Shown one piece after another: positions 37,359 through 48,085 of a stretch of DNA of 64,000 nucleotides. The stretch comes from Pseudoscleropodium purum. Its lineage: Eukaryota > Streptophyta > Bryopsida > Hypnales > Brachytheciaceae. A model generated the notes under the pieces. The model was not told where the DNA came from and searched no databases. It saw only the letters and a list, made by a program, of their open reading frames with translations. The translations under genes were made by a program, and so were the position numbers. The number at the start of each line of letters is the position of its first letter. The stretch's first letter is position 1. The DNA lies in contig OZ017804.1 of assembly GCA_963969395.1 (NCBI GenBank), forward strand, positions 15,810,001 through 15,874,000. The letters run 5' to 3'.

Positions 37359-38290
37359 CCCCTAAAGGACCAAGGTGCATTTTTTTGGCAACATAACTTT
37401 TTTGGGCAGGTGTATGTGAGCAGAGATTTCCATATTTTTGGCCCAAATTTTAAGAGAAGGTGTTAACAAGGAATATCTTTCATGTGCAGAAATTTCAAGA
37501 CATTTGGAAATATTAGTCAAAAGTTATGGTCTAATATGTAGTTTTTTTCTCAACTCGGGGAGTTTGGGCAAATCCAAAAAAATCACTTTTTTCAAAAATA
37601 AAAATTGGAAATAAAATTTATAGATTTATATAATAATAGAAAGCTTTGAATCATTCTATTTTGATTAATGAATCAAAAGTTATGAGGTGTTTTAGTTTGC
37701 CAGCAATTATGGATTTTCTACTCCAAAATAAACTTTGAAGTTCCTTATTGAGCTCAATTTTCAATATTTTTGGAAAAAAAATAAAAATATAAGGTGAAGA
37801 TTTTTTATTAAAACATTAAAACATTCCAACCATTGGGATTGGCATTTTTCAGTTCTATAACTAAATTATTAACAATTTAGTGTTTTGATTCATTCTCTAC
37901 TTCTTTCTACTTATAATTTTTTTCTTCTATGTTGTACAATTTCAAATGATTTGAAAATTTTCAAGCATGTAGCCAACTTGCCTTGAAGAATGAATCCAAA
38001 GAATTGCAACCATTTTGGACTTTTTTTCATACAAATGTGACTTTGTGAAGTGCAGTTGCTTGATTTTTTGCAGAGCTTACAAAAGGCTTTTTGTCACTTT
38101 AAATGCTAATATCTTGCAATCTATACGGTGGAAATTTTTGAAATTTTTTCCTTATTTTTTCAAATTATCATAATACAAGATCCTACGGTTAGATGTACCC
38201 AAAAATGTTTGAAATTGTTTTTGGTACTTGTCCTAGAAATGACAGCTTGGGAGAGTTTTTGGTAAAAATATGGTCAAGGAACTTTAGGGG
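37359..38290. mobile_element. TTAA-flanked 930-bp element (group A), single copy
   Basis: It follows TTAA (37355-37358) with CCCCTAAAGGACCAAGG and ends GGAACTTTAGGGG before TTGA (38291-38294, one change from TTAA). It is collinear with 22797-23723 and the foldback at 13 kb. It keeps the cleanest termini of the group, so it serves as the reference copy for end mapping. No open transposase frame. Confidence 0.8.
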
Positions 38291-38294
38291 TTGA

Positions 38295-38793
38295 CAAAAG
38301 TATTGAAAATTTTTTTGCCATGAAAATTATCAAAAGAAAATATGATCTTAAATAATTGTTTTTTTTTACATTCAATTTTTAAAATATATAAAGAATCTAA
38401 ACAAGTATAAGACATATTTTGCAAATAAATTTACCATCTATTTTCAACAATAAGACTAATTAGAAGAGAAGATGAAGACTTAAGAAGTTCTGCAATAAAT
38501 TTACAAAGTGAAAAATAGAAATTGTACTTAGTGAAATTGAATATTTAAATAAATTTATCTTCAATAGGAATATTATTAGTTCTGAAAATCTTCCAATAAA
38601 GAGGTGAGATTATTTTGGGGAGGATTGATGATCCTTCCATTTTCATGAACTCTATTGAAATGCTTGAATCCTAGGCAAGCCCAAATTATTTGAAGTTGGA
38701 AATTACCACCTATGTTTTTTCTATTCTTGAAGTGAAAGAAGACAAAATGTAGGGCAACCCAAAAATTCTATTTTTATTGTTGGATTTAATGTT

Positions 38794-38851
<58 letters not shown>

Positions 38852-39794
38852 TTCTTTCTTTTGTATAAACAATTTGGATTGAAATGTATCTTTAATAAAT
38901 GAATTTAAGGAAGAAGTTTGGGATCTACGAAAAAGGATTCAATTATTACAACTCCTAAAGCAATAATTTCATGATTTTTTTCTAGAGATGTACAAAGACT
39001 TTCAAATTTGATGATTTTTTTATCTTGACATTTCATACTTACAATTTTTCAATTAAATTATTTATTTCTTCTGAATTATTTTTAGTCATATTTGCAATCT
39101 AAAAATAGTATAACAAAGTTAAAGTTTATTTGCATTCAATGCTAGAATGTTGTGCATTAGCAAAGTGAATCTTGTCCAAAGGTGAATATTAGGAAAAATT
39201 TGAGCCCTGTAGAGGGTTGTTAAGAAATTTGTTTTTGATGCCCCACAATGCAATTACAAGAAAAATTTTAAAAAATATATTAAAAAATATATTAAAAAAT
39301 ATTAAAAAATGAAAAAAGTATGAAAACCTGATGTGGTGTTGACGTGTCACAAATAGTGCCACATTAGTAGGGTTCATTAAAAAATAAAAAAACTATAGAA
39401 TTTCCTCTCTAATTGCATTGGGGTAGTTGTAGGCAATGCATAACTCATGGCCTTCCCAAGGCTTGAAATTTTTTTGTAATGCTTAACCTTTTTTACCAAA
39501 ATCCTTGCTAACCTCACTATTAAAACTCAATCAAAACCATGCATTTATTTTCACCTATTGACCTAAGAAAAGTTATTCACCCCCTTGATTTCAATGGTAT
39601 TATTTATTTATTTATTTTATCCAAAGATAGCATTTTTTTGTAGTGTGCTTGTATCTTGTGTGTAAATTGACTCCCAATATTTCAGAAGACATTTATCTTT
39701 GGATGAGAAATGTTTTAACACTAAAACACAAGTATAACCAAAAAGTGTTTAATGAATGGCTTTAATTAAATAATAGAATCAAATTATACTCATG
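38295..39794. other. AT-rich intergenic DNA with a TA microsatellite
   Basis: A TA run of about 54 bases lies at 38796-38849. ATTAAAAAATAT-type repeats occur at 39270-39310 and an ATTT run near 39600. No gene is seen. Confidence 0.5.
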
Positions 39795-39798
39795 TTAA

Positions 39799-40006
39799 CC
39801 CTCATAGGATATGGCCCACGACCAAGGTAGTCAACAAAAAATTGCTTTGATTGTTGAACCAACAAGTGCGTTTTATGTTTTTATATTGAACAATGAAGTC
39901 ATTCATAAGATATTTTTCAACTCCAACATCCTTCAAGAGTTAATCCAACAATTTAATAGAGTTTTTGCTGACTACCTTGGATAAGCCTAAGCGATTAGAC
40001 TCCACT
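39799..40006. mobile_element. Short TTAA-flanked inverted-repeat element
   Basis: TTAA at 39795-39798 and 40007-40010 bracket a 208-base segment. ACCAAGGTAGTCAACAAAAA near the left pairs with TTTTTGCTGACTACCTTGG near the right. The outer ends are only loosely complementary, so boundaries are tentative. Confidence 0.45.
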
Positions 40007-40039
40007 TTAAAAAACTTATACCCCACCTTTTCATTGGGC

Positions 40040-41860
40040 ATGTGATGATCCAAACGGCGAGAGAACTAATAGTGTGGGCCATTCTACACTCCTCCAAAGC
40101 GATGAGAAATAAGCCCAATGATAATTGATCATGCACCCCACAGGGCACAGCGCCCCCTGTCCTTCTACACGTGTGCAATCAAGTCCCCCCCTGCACCCTG
40201 CCCCCATCCCCGCGCACAACTCCAGTCTTTGACCCAGAAGCCTTGACCACGCAGCATCCCCAGCCAACGGCCACCCACGCCCGTGGGCCTCTGGACCCAA
40301 TCCCACGACCCGGCCCGTGCCCCCGGCCCCCTCACCGACCCGGTATCTTTCCCATCCCTCCCATCTTTTCCGCTTGTCGGAAAGAAACCGGGTCGTCTCT
40401 CTCTCTCTCACACTCTCTCACTGTGCCCTGCCTACCCCCCCCTCTCCCCTCAAACTCGCTTCTTCCAGATCTGATGATGCGGTTCTTTGCTTGCTGCTAC
40501 TTTTTCCGACTCCACTCTTTCTTCGCAAGATTCAGTCTGTCCACTTCCCCGGTTTCCCGTCGCCCTCATACTAAGCTTGTATTGGGAGTGAGGGAGAGAG
40601 TCTCTTCTAGCTAGGGCTCCTAAACTCACTCACAAACAGGAAGACAAAACGCGCACCTTGGTTGGGTCTCCTGGGGGGTGGGCGCAAGCGGCGAATCATT
40701 CACGGACGAACTCCGAACGTGAAACTTCGGAAGTACGAAACAGACAGAGGCTCGCATGTATCTATTTGATTGTGGTAAGGTTTCCTGCCTCCCTTTTTCC
40801 AACTTACGGGTATGCAGGTAATGGAAGAACGAAGAAAGTAAGGTTTGGTTTGCTTTGGCACTTGGGGAAGGAGAAGAAGAAGAAGGTGTGATGAAGAGGA
40901 TGCTCTTTCATATATACAGAGGATGCTAGTTGTTGGTTTGGTTCTGTAAGTGAGGGCGCTCGTGTGTGAATATGTGTTATGCGTATGTGTGTATTTTGGA
41001 GGGTTTTGTTAGGATGTAGGAGTCTGAAGGTTTGGGTGAGCTTATTTGGCGAGCTCGGTTGTGTAGTGGGGTTAGTAGGAATAGCGAAGGAGTGTTGTGT
41101 GAGTGGAGGCAAGGGAGTGACGAGACTTTGAGCTTGCGGTCGTTGCTCATTTCCTCAATTGTGTGAAGTTGAGTGTTTGGACGGGTTGTCTTGGTTGTAC
41201 GGAGGTTACTTGGAGTGCTTCCCGAAGGCTTTGTGGTTGGAGAGTATAGTTGTGGTTGGAGTGTACTTGGGAGGTTAATCTTGGCCGCCTTGCATCGGAG
41301 ACTTTTATGGTGCCATGTTTAGGTTCGTGAGCCTCTTAGGGCATTTGGCCGCATGGGGACGGGAGCCATCTTGAATTTCTGTTATGTCGTTAAGCGCGGA
41401 CTTGGGCTCGTTTCGTATGTTGTTACGCACTGGTGGGGTTTCTTGAGCTCTGGATGTTGATGAAGCTGGAGCTTTATTTAGCACACATGTTCTGGTCTCT
41501 TTCGTTGACACTCAACTCAAAACTTGACAGGCAAATAGAGTACAGAAGGAGTACCACCTCGTACGCGACTCCCTTTGAAGCTTTGAAGTCGAAAGCTCCA
41601 GAAACTCTCTGTTCTTGAAGAAACAAGAGCTTGCCAGTCAAGATAGAACCTGTGAATGACGCCTTGGAAAGACTCAGTTCCGTGGCTGACCTGGACTTCT
41701 TCTTCGCCATTGTCAAGTCGAGACTTCGCCAGGAGCTTCTCGTGTACTTCGACAGGTCTTCTGACCTGCCACCGATGCACAGGTGTCCCATGGGGTCCCG
41801 TCAAGACAGCTGAGCAAAATGGGTCCCGTGCTCCACATGCATTGAGCTTGGTTAGCGTCG
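40040..41860 (+). promoter_or_regulatory. Probable promoter and distal leader region of the TIR1/AFB gene
   Basis: GC rises sharply here relative to the preceding 25 kb. There is a CT-rich tract at 40397-40420 of the kind common near plant transcription starts. No confident TATA box or start site could be fixed. Several upstream ATGs occur, including a 78-codon frame at 41656-41892 whose translation has no recognised motif. The boundary between promoter and transcribed leader is unknown. Confidence 0.4.
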
Positions 41861-42029
41861 GAGTGATCCTCGCGTGTGTGCAAGTCCTCTGAGACACAGC
41901 ATTTGCACAAGATCTCGACAAACCTTTTCTCCCCAGATTTAAATCTCCTCTCCAGTGCAGATGCATCTGTCCAGCCCAGGTGGATCTTACGGGTTCCCTT
42001 AGCCCTTTGCCCCCTTACATGCTGTCACC

Positions 42030-42050
42030 ATGATCCAGCGCGAACTTTGA
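42030..42050 (+). CDS. Putative upstream ORF 1 in the TIR1 leader
   Basis: ATG to TGA encodes MIQREL, six residues. The context is CACCATGA. It lies in the first tandem unit and would be read before the main start if the leader is transcribed from here. No evidence of expression beyond conservation of its start among the four units. Confidence 0.35.
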   Translation: MIQREL

Positions 42051-42309
42051 AGGGAAGCCCCGATTTTTTGGGTCGTATAAAGCAGACAGTCGAAGTCTTC
42101 ATCTCCTCGCAGGTCGGAAGTCTTAGTGAACGTCGCGTGTGTTCAAGTCCTCTGATATACTCAGCATTTGCACAAGATCTCGACAGCCCTTTTCTCCCCA
42201 GATGTGAACAAGAAAGAGTCTCCTCTCCAGTGCAGATGCATCTGTCCAGCCCAGGTGGATCTTACGGGTTCCTTTAGCCCCCCTTCAAAAGTCCTTCCAT
42301 GCTATTACC

Positions 42310-42360
42310 ATGATCCATCGAGAACTTCCAAGGGAAGTCCCATTCGTTTGGGTGGTGTGA
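42310..42360 (+). CDS. Putative upstream ORF 2 in the TIR1 leader
   Basis: Sixteen codons beginning MIHREL and ending FVWVV. It lies in the second tandem unit with the same TACCATGATC context as units 3 and 4. The downstream residues are not alike among the copies. Confidence 0.35.
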   Translation: MIHRELPREVPFVWVV

Positions 42361-42442
42361 AGCAGACAGGCGAAGTCTTTCAGCCCAGGTGGATCTTACG
42401 AAGGGTTCCGTTCCCCCTTCAAAGTGCTTCCATGCTGTTACC

Positions 42443-42511
42443 ATGATCCGGCGCGAACTTTTTAAGGGAAGTGCGAATTCTTCGGGTAGTGTGAAGCAGA
42501 CAGACAGTTGA
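42443..42511 (+). CDS. Putative upstream ORF 3 in the TIR1 leader
   Basis: Twenty-two codons beginning MIRRELF and ending KQTDS, in the third tandem unit. A base-length difference after the shared start puts the tail in a different frame from ORFs 2 and 4. Confidence 0.35.
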   Translation: MIRRELFKGSANSSGSVKQTDS

Positions 42512-42604
42512 AGTCTTCGTCTCCTCGCAGTAATCGAAGTCTTCCAGCCCAGGTGGATCTGACCGTTTCCTGTAGCCCTTGAAGTCCTTGTCTATGCTGT
42601 TACC

Positions 42605-42655
42605 ATGATCCAGCGAGAGCTTTTAAGGGTAGTGCGAATTCTTTGCCTGGTGTGA
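42605..42655 (+). CDS. Putative upstream ORF 4 in the TIR1 leader
   Basis: Sixteen codons beginning MIQREL and ending ILCLV. Its stop lies 85 bases before the main ATG, a distance that could permit some reinitiation. Same TACCATGATC start context as the neighbouring units. Confidence 0.35.
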   Translation: MIQRELLRVVRILCLV

Positions 42656-42740
42656 AGGAGACTGACAGTCTTGGTCTTGGTCTTGGTCTTGCCCCTGAAG
42701 TCTTCCAGCCCTGGAATCCTCCGGGGTCGTGGAGGCCGAG

Positions 42741-45564
42741 ATGCCCTCCGTCTTCCCCGACGAGGTTCTCGAGCACGTCCTGGTGTTCCTTACTTCCCAC
42801 CGAGACCGAAACTCCGTCTCGCTCGTGTGCAAAGCGTGGTACAAGGCGGAGGGATGGAGCCGCAGGAGGGCCTTCATCGGCAACTGCTACGCCGTCTCCC
42901 CGGAGATTCTCATCAAGAGGTTCCCCAAGCTCACGTGCCTGGAGATGAAGGGGCGTCCGAGGTTCACCGACTTCGGCATGGTGCCGTCCAACTGGGGGGC
43001 ATGTATACAACCCTGGATCGAGGCCATGGCGGAGCATTACCCGTTGCTGGAGGAGCTAAGGTTGAAGAGGATGACGGTGACTGATGAGGATTTGAGGAAC
43101 GTGGCAGAGGCGTTCGGGAATTTTAGGTGTTTGAGGCTCACCAGTTGTGATGGGTTCAGTACGGATGGGATCACGGAGATCACCAGAAACTGCAGGTAAT
43201 AATATTATTATAATGTTCTTCATTGGGGAGAAAAATGCAAAAAATCCGAATCCTGTGCTATATATGAGATGGGGTGTGAGGGGGTAGCTTACTGGTGGTC
43301 TCGCAACTGCATCTGGGGTAGTAATGTACAGACTCCATTCAACACACAGCAAGGGAGAGGTTCCATTAACCATACAGGTGAACTTTGAGCCTTTCCCTAC
43401 AACAACAATCTAGAAACCTGTGTCATCTGAAATTTTGCGCATTTAGTCTGTGTTACGCGCAGAATCAATTGCAAAAAGGGAAATATCTGTAGTCTTAGTG
43501 TTTACACGCTTACCACAGATCAAAGCTCACCTGTATGGTGAATGGAACCTCTACTTCATATGAGATGGGGTGAGGGTTTTTTAAGATTGGTTTACAGTCC
43601 TCTCGAATCAGACCTAGTGAGGTGCGAGCTTATACTTTGAGAGTGAAGAATATTCTAGATGTCAATTTAGAGGTCATAACAAAGAGATTTAGTTATACGG
43701 TGAACCTTACGAGTAACGTATGCGCATCTGTAGTCGTCACTAAATTAGAACTGAGCATAGTTACTTTTATGAAGCATATTTTGTTTTTATTGCATCTTAT
43801 TGACCACTGGAAGGGGGTTCCAACACACATTAGCGTGCATTATTTGGATGAATAAGTTCTGAAACTTTCGAAGTACGGTCTCTAGGTGAACTGATAACCG
43901 ACACTAGACTGTCGTAGACTTCACGTTTTGATTGTGCACATCTTGCGTAATCAATATTGTGTAATCAATGCCTAGGTATTTGTGATGCTTTTGTTCCAAA
44001 TGTAGGTGTCACAGTTCGGGCAGTGTTGATTATGGGTGTACATGCCTTTCTTTGTAGATCTAACTACTCCAATTTTTCGCTAATTGCAGACACCTCACAG
44101 AGTTGGATCTTCACGAGAACGACATCCTTGTCCGCAATGGGGACTGGTTAACCGCCTTCCCCGAGTCCCAAACCTCTCTCGAGTGCCTGAACTTTGCCAC
44201 TGTGAAATCCAAGATCGACGAGAGTGACTTCCAGTCCTTAGAGGCTTTGGTGAGTCGGTGTTCGAACCTGAAGAGGTTGAAGCTGAACAGGGAGATCGAT
44301 CTTGATCAATTGCGGCAGCTTCTGTTGCGAGCTCCGCAACTGGAAGAGCTCGGAACAGGGATTTATAACCAAAACCTCTCCTGGGGGAGACTCAGTGAGC
44401 TTCAAGGATCTCTGGTTAGGTGTAAGAATCTGCGGAGTCTCTCCGGGCTGTGGAACGTAGTCCCTTTGTGCATACCCAGTATGTATCCAGTTTGTCTGGA
44501 GTTGACGAGTCTGGATCTCTCGAATGTGCTGCTGTCGACACAAGACTTTTCCAAGCTTATCAACTTTTGCGGCAAGCTGCAACGACTACTGGTGGGTTCC
44601 TTTCTTGCTTGCTTGCTTTCATTGTAATGACATTCAATCACCCTAGGAAATTTGAAGTTTTGATCGTTTTTCTTCTAATTGATGACGTTATTCATGAATT
44701 TACCCTTAAGCCCTAATGCTCTTCACGTATGCCCTTCATTAAAGATGCACCATGCGTTTCGTGTGCAACATCGAGTTATATGTTTAGCGAAGAACATCCG
44801 TAATCTTTCTGCAGGTTATTGATTTGAGCTGGATAGAAGCTTTCTTTAGCTAAGGGACTTTGGTGATGAACTAGCTCTGTCCACCCGCAAACCTAGCCCT
44901 AATTATGTCTCAGAATTTAGACGTCTAAATGTTTGATATACCTCGGTTCTTTCTGTCGTGATTATCCGTTATTTTCTACAATGTCCGAGCCCACCCTGTA
45001 CGTGTTTAGAATGCACTCATTTGTGATAATGTTCTTACCATCTTTTTTGTTGTTTTTACGCAGGTTCAAGATTACGTGGGTGACAAGGGTTTGCAGGCCG
45101 CCGCCGCAGTCTGCACGGACTTGCGCGAGCTTCGCGTGTTTCCCATCACGGACGACGGCCTAGTCACAGAGGAGGGTTTCCTCGCCATCGCCGAGGGCTG
45201 CCGCAAGTTGCGGAAGATCCTCTACTTCTGCAAGCAGATGACCAACGCCGCCATGTCCATGTTCGCCAGGAACTGCCCCCAAATGACTCACTTCCGCCTC
45301 TGTATCATGCCTGTCTACGAGGTCGACTGCGACACCCGGGAGCCTCTAGACGAAGGATTTGGCGCAGTCTGCAGACTATGCAAGGACCTTCGTCGTCTCT
45401 CTCTCTCCGGTCTCCTCACGGACAAGACCTTCGAATACATCGGTCGGTACGCGAAGAAGCTGGAAATGTTATCAGTAGGCTTTGTTGGCGACAGTGATTT
45501 AGGGATGCAGTTCGTTCTGGAAGGTTGCCCTAAGCTTCGGAAGTTGGAGGTCAGAGACTGTCCG
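42741..45564 (+). CDS. TIR1/AFB-type auxin receptor F-box protein, C-terminus lost in an assembly gap
   Basis: Exons are 42741-43195, 44090-44591 and 45064 to the gap at 45565. Phases join (2, then 0) and give 486 residues. An in-frame TGA at 42696-42698 and no intervening ATG fix the start. Residues 5-45 form the F-box (FPDEVLEHVLVFL, SLVCKAWY), which docks on the SKP1 subunit of an SCF ubiquitin ligase. Residues 46-486 are the leucine-rich repeat solenoid (IGNCYAVSP, LEELRLKRM, FSTDGITEI, RAPQLEELGTG, LRRLSLSGLLTDK). With auxin, TIR1 binds and ubiquitinates Aux/IAA repressors. Auxin-site residues known in Arabidopsis as R403, S438 and S462 are present as R397, S432 and S456. The H78 position is Arg (R74). 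Both intron positions match Arabidopsis TIR1. About 90 residues are missing compared with the usual 570-600. The exons are markedly GC-richer than the surroundings. Confidence 0.95.
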
Positions 45565-45764
45565 NNNNNNNNNNNNNNNNNNNNNNNNNNNNNNNNNNNN
45601 NNNNNNNNNNNNNNNNNNNNNNNNNNNNNNNNNNNNNNNNNNNNNNNNNNNNNNNNNNNNNNNNNNNNNNNNNNNNNNNNNNNNNNNNNNNNNNNNNNNN
45701 NNNNNNNNNNNNNNNNNNNNNNNNNNNNNNNNNNNNNNNNNNNNNNNNNNNNNNNNNNNNNNNN
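45565..45764. other. Assembly gap of 200 N
   Basis: Exactly 200 unknown bases inside TIR1/AFB exon 3, directly after the RDCP residues. The round length suggests a placeholder. About 270 coding bases plus a stop are expected here, so the true gap is probably larger or the gene's end is rearranged. Confidence 0.99.
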
Positions 45765-46750
45765 CACTCACTTCACTTTGCCGTAGTAGGAGCTAGCTGT
45801 TTTGGGGGCCATCTCATATTGCAGAATGTCGTCCGAATTGGGACTTCCTTCCTTCACCCCCACGGAGCCAGTCCAGTGGATTGCACAGGATGGATGTGGA
45901 GGGGCTCTCATGGGGCACTTTGACGAACTTGCCGGGTGACCTTCGGGGTCCCTGTTCAGTAAAAGAAACTCTTTCGCACATGGACGACTCGGGTGACTGT
46001 TTCTTGTTGCCCATTATCTCTAATGCAGTTTGTGGAATCTATCGATCTGTAAGGTGGGGCTAAATCTAATCCTAATGGTACGTTCCTCCTATTGTATCCT
46101 CAAGGTTTATGAGAGCTTTTGTTTTGATTACACGGAAGGTATGTTTTTTGCTCGTATCACTGTAGTATTGCAGTGAATATCATCTCGTAATTCACGAGTA
46201 TTTCAGACTCGTGCGTAGCGTTTGGTATTGGTGTTGGGATCCCCACCTTCATGGTTTTAGATGTGATATCAGGTTCAGTGTACCACCAACGTCCAGGAGA
46301 GCTTTAGAATTAAATAAATGTAAGGTATATTTTGCCAATACTAGTTGGTGTATTTATCTCCCTATGATTCCGCTGTAGTATTTCAGACCAGCGTAAAATG
46401 TGGTCGGTGTTGGTATTGGATCCCGACCTTCGTGGTTTTAGTTGTGATAAGTTATCCGGTCCAGTTGGGTTTGATTAAGCTTTATCTAGCTAAGGTTTTG
46501 GAGAGCTTTGTATTAACATTTGCAAGATTCTGCCTGAGTATTGCAGTGAGTATCATCTGGTAATACTCCGAAACTTTGGACTAAGATAAGTTAGATTAGC
46601 GTACTGGGATCCATTTCTTGGGGCTTTCATCTCAGCTGTCATAACACCTGATGACCTGTCTGGCTAACTGCGCAGAGTCTTTTGTCAGGACACCCGTCAT
46701 GTCGGCACTTTCATCAGTGTCGAGCGCTCTGTGTTTCTGTGATGGTTTTG
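45765..46750 (+). other. Probable 3' UTR or downstream flank of TIR1/AFB with an internal duplication
   Basis: Sequence after the gap has no TIR1 C-terminal coding match in any frame. A degenerate direct repeat links about 46150-46330 and 46370-46560: (A/G)GTATTGCAGTGA(A/G)TATCATCT and GGTATTGG-(T/A)CCC-ACCTTC-TGGTTTTAG recur. No other gene recognised. Confidence 0.45.
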
Positions 46751-47308
46751 AAAATCATAAAAAAATTGTCTCAAGCTCAGACCTTGATAAAGTAGTGTTT
46801 GTGAGTTTCAAAAACAAATAAATATAATAAATTAATGTTTGTGCAATCTGAAATGAGGAGTGCTCTGTTTCTCTCGTAGGATATTGTGTGTCTAATGCCG
46901 GTATGGTTGTTCCTTGTATGTTATGCCTATATTGGACATGACTAGAACTCTTTCCTACTGTAGAATATTTCCAATTTGTATTTCCTTCAGGCAAAGCAAT
47001 AATGAAAGTCCATTAGCAAGTTCGACAAACCTGTGCTTGAATTCTTTCTTTATTTATTCTTCTGAAATGGAGTTCAGTGAGGCTATAATGACCAATCGCC
47101 AACTCAAGAGAGCCATATGGAAAATATTTATGATCTTCGACAGATCACTGCAGTCGGCGGGTGTTTTTCAATTAATTTCTGGCTTAGTTTTTTCTGAGTT
47201 AATTAGTGTTAGACTTGCTGTAAACCTGATCAAGTTTTATAAAGTTGTTCCTATCTACAGTTGTAAAAACACTTAAGGCAACTGAGCCCATTGTGGGCAA
47301 AGTGGGAG
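46751..47308. other. Intergenic DNA, no gene seen
   Basis: Mixed composition. A 120-codon frame at 46914-47276 lacks motifs and is probably chance. Nothing else can be supported. Confidence 0.4.
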
Positions 47309-47405
47309 ATAAGTGCATTGTGGGCAAAATTACGTTAATGGTGTACATTTTAGAACTTGAATGTACACCATTGTTACTGTTTTGTTCACAATGGACTCAC
47401 TTATC
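47309..47405. mobile_element. Hairpin MITE, copy 2
   Basis: The stem TAAGTGCATTGTGGGCAAAA pairs with its complement near 47378-47405. Inside it AATGGTGTACATT pairs perfectly with AATGTACACCATT around a short loop. Same design as 11850-11960 and 50090-50193. Confidence 0.65.
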
Positions 47406-47499
47406 TTAAAAGATGTTAAAATGATTTAGATAGGGACATTTTGTGTAATAAGGTCCTTCTAGAGTGTCAATGTAAGGAGGATAATGTGTGTTGATCTGT

Positions 47500-48085
47500 A
47501 ATAGTATGTACATCCCCAAAGTGAATGTGTTTTGGTCAATCTTGATTATAACTTTCAATATAATCATTTTTTAAAATTTAATTTAAATTATGGAAATGAA
47601 GCCTGACAAGTTTTGTTTCTAATTTATTTTGAAAATTGAAAGAATTATTGCAATTGCAAGCTCCATTTATTAGAATCTGAAATATACAACATTATGTATA
47701 TTTCATTTGTATTTTCTTCTTTTTATATATTTTTTAAAATTTGAATTGAAAATTTATGTTTTTCATTCTAACCTTCATTTATAGTAAAAATTTCAAATTA
47801 TTTTAATATATTTTATAATTGAGATACATTTCATCTCATTTTTTTACTTTAAAAATTATAATCATTTTACTTATCCATCAAAAATTTTGAAAAAGAATCA
47901 TCATTAATAGAGATACATTTTTTTCACAAGCAAAACATATAAAAATTTGGTATATTAGTTACATAAAAAGGATAAATTTAGCTTGATAGTTGTGGGAGGA
48001 TTGCTGTCTTTTGAGTGGATAGTTGCATTTGACTTTAAGGTTGTTGGCAAGGGTGTTTTGGGTGTAAAATATAAAACTTGTGAGA
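47500..48085. mobile_element. Decayed group B element, partial
   Basis: Collinear with 31976-32560: CATCCCCAAAGTGAATG, GACAAGTTTTGTTT, GAAAGAATTATTGCAATT and TTTTGGGTGTAAAATATAAAA all recur. Terminal TTAA/CCC ends are not preserved. No coding frame. Confidence 0.55.

Larger units (their letters stand above)
41866..42690 (+). repeat. Four tandem leader units just upstream of TIR1/AFB
   Basis: Units begin near 41866, 42130, 42377 and 42543. All four share CAGCCCAGGTGGATC followed by ACCATGATCC(A/G)(G/T)CG and an AAGGG(A/T)AGT-type segment. The first two also share CATTTGCACAAGATCTCGAC and TCCAGTGCAGATGCATCTG. Unit length shrinks from about 260 to 150 bases toward the gene. Units 1 and 2 are about 85-90% alike by eye; 3 and 4 are shorter and more diverged. 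One GAGACA (complement of the TGTCTC auxin-response core) lies at 41891-41896. Confidence 0.85.

Noticed and set aside
40031..40411. Minus-strand 126-codon frame and overlapping plus-strand frames in the GC-rich region.
   Set aside because: Overlapping frames on both strands follow from high GC; Pro/Arg/Gly-rich translations without motifs.
42729..42740. Start of TIR1 four codons earlier at a GTG.
   Set aside because: No ATG there; the first in-frame ATG after the TGA at 42696-42698 is 42741.
45765..45786. TIR1 frame continuing through the N gap to the TAG at 45784.
   Set aside because: It depends on the gap being exactly 200 bases, and the six residues after it do not resemble a TIR1 C-terminus.
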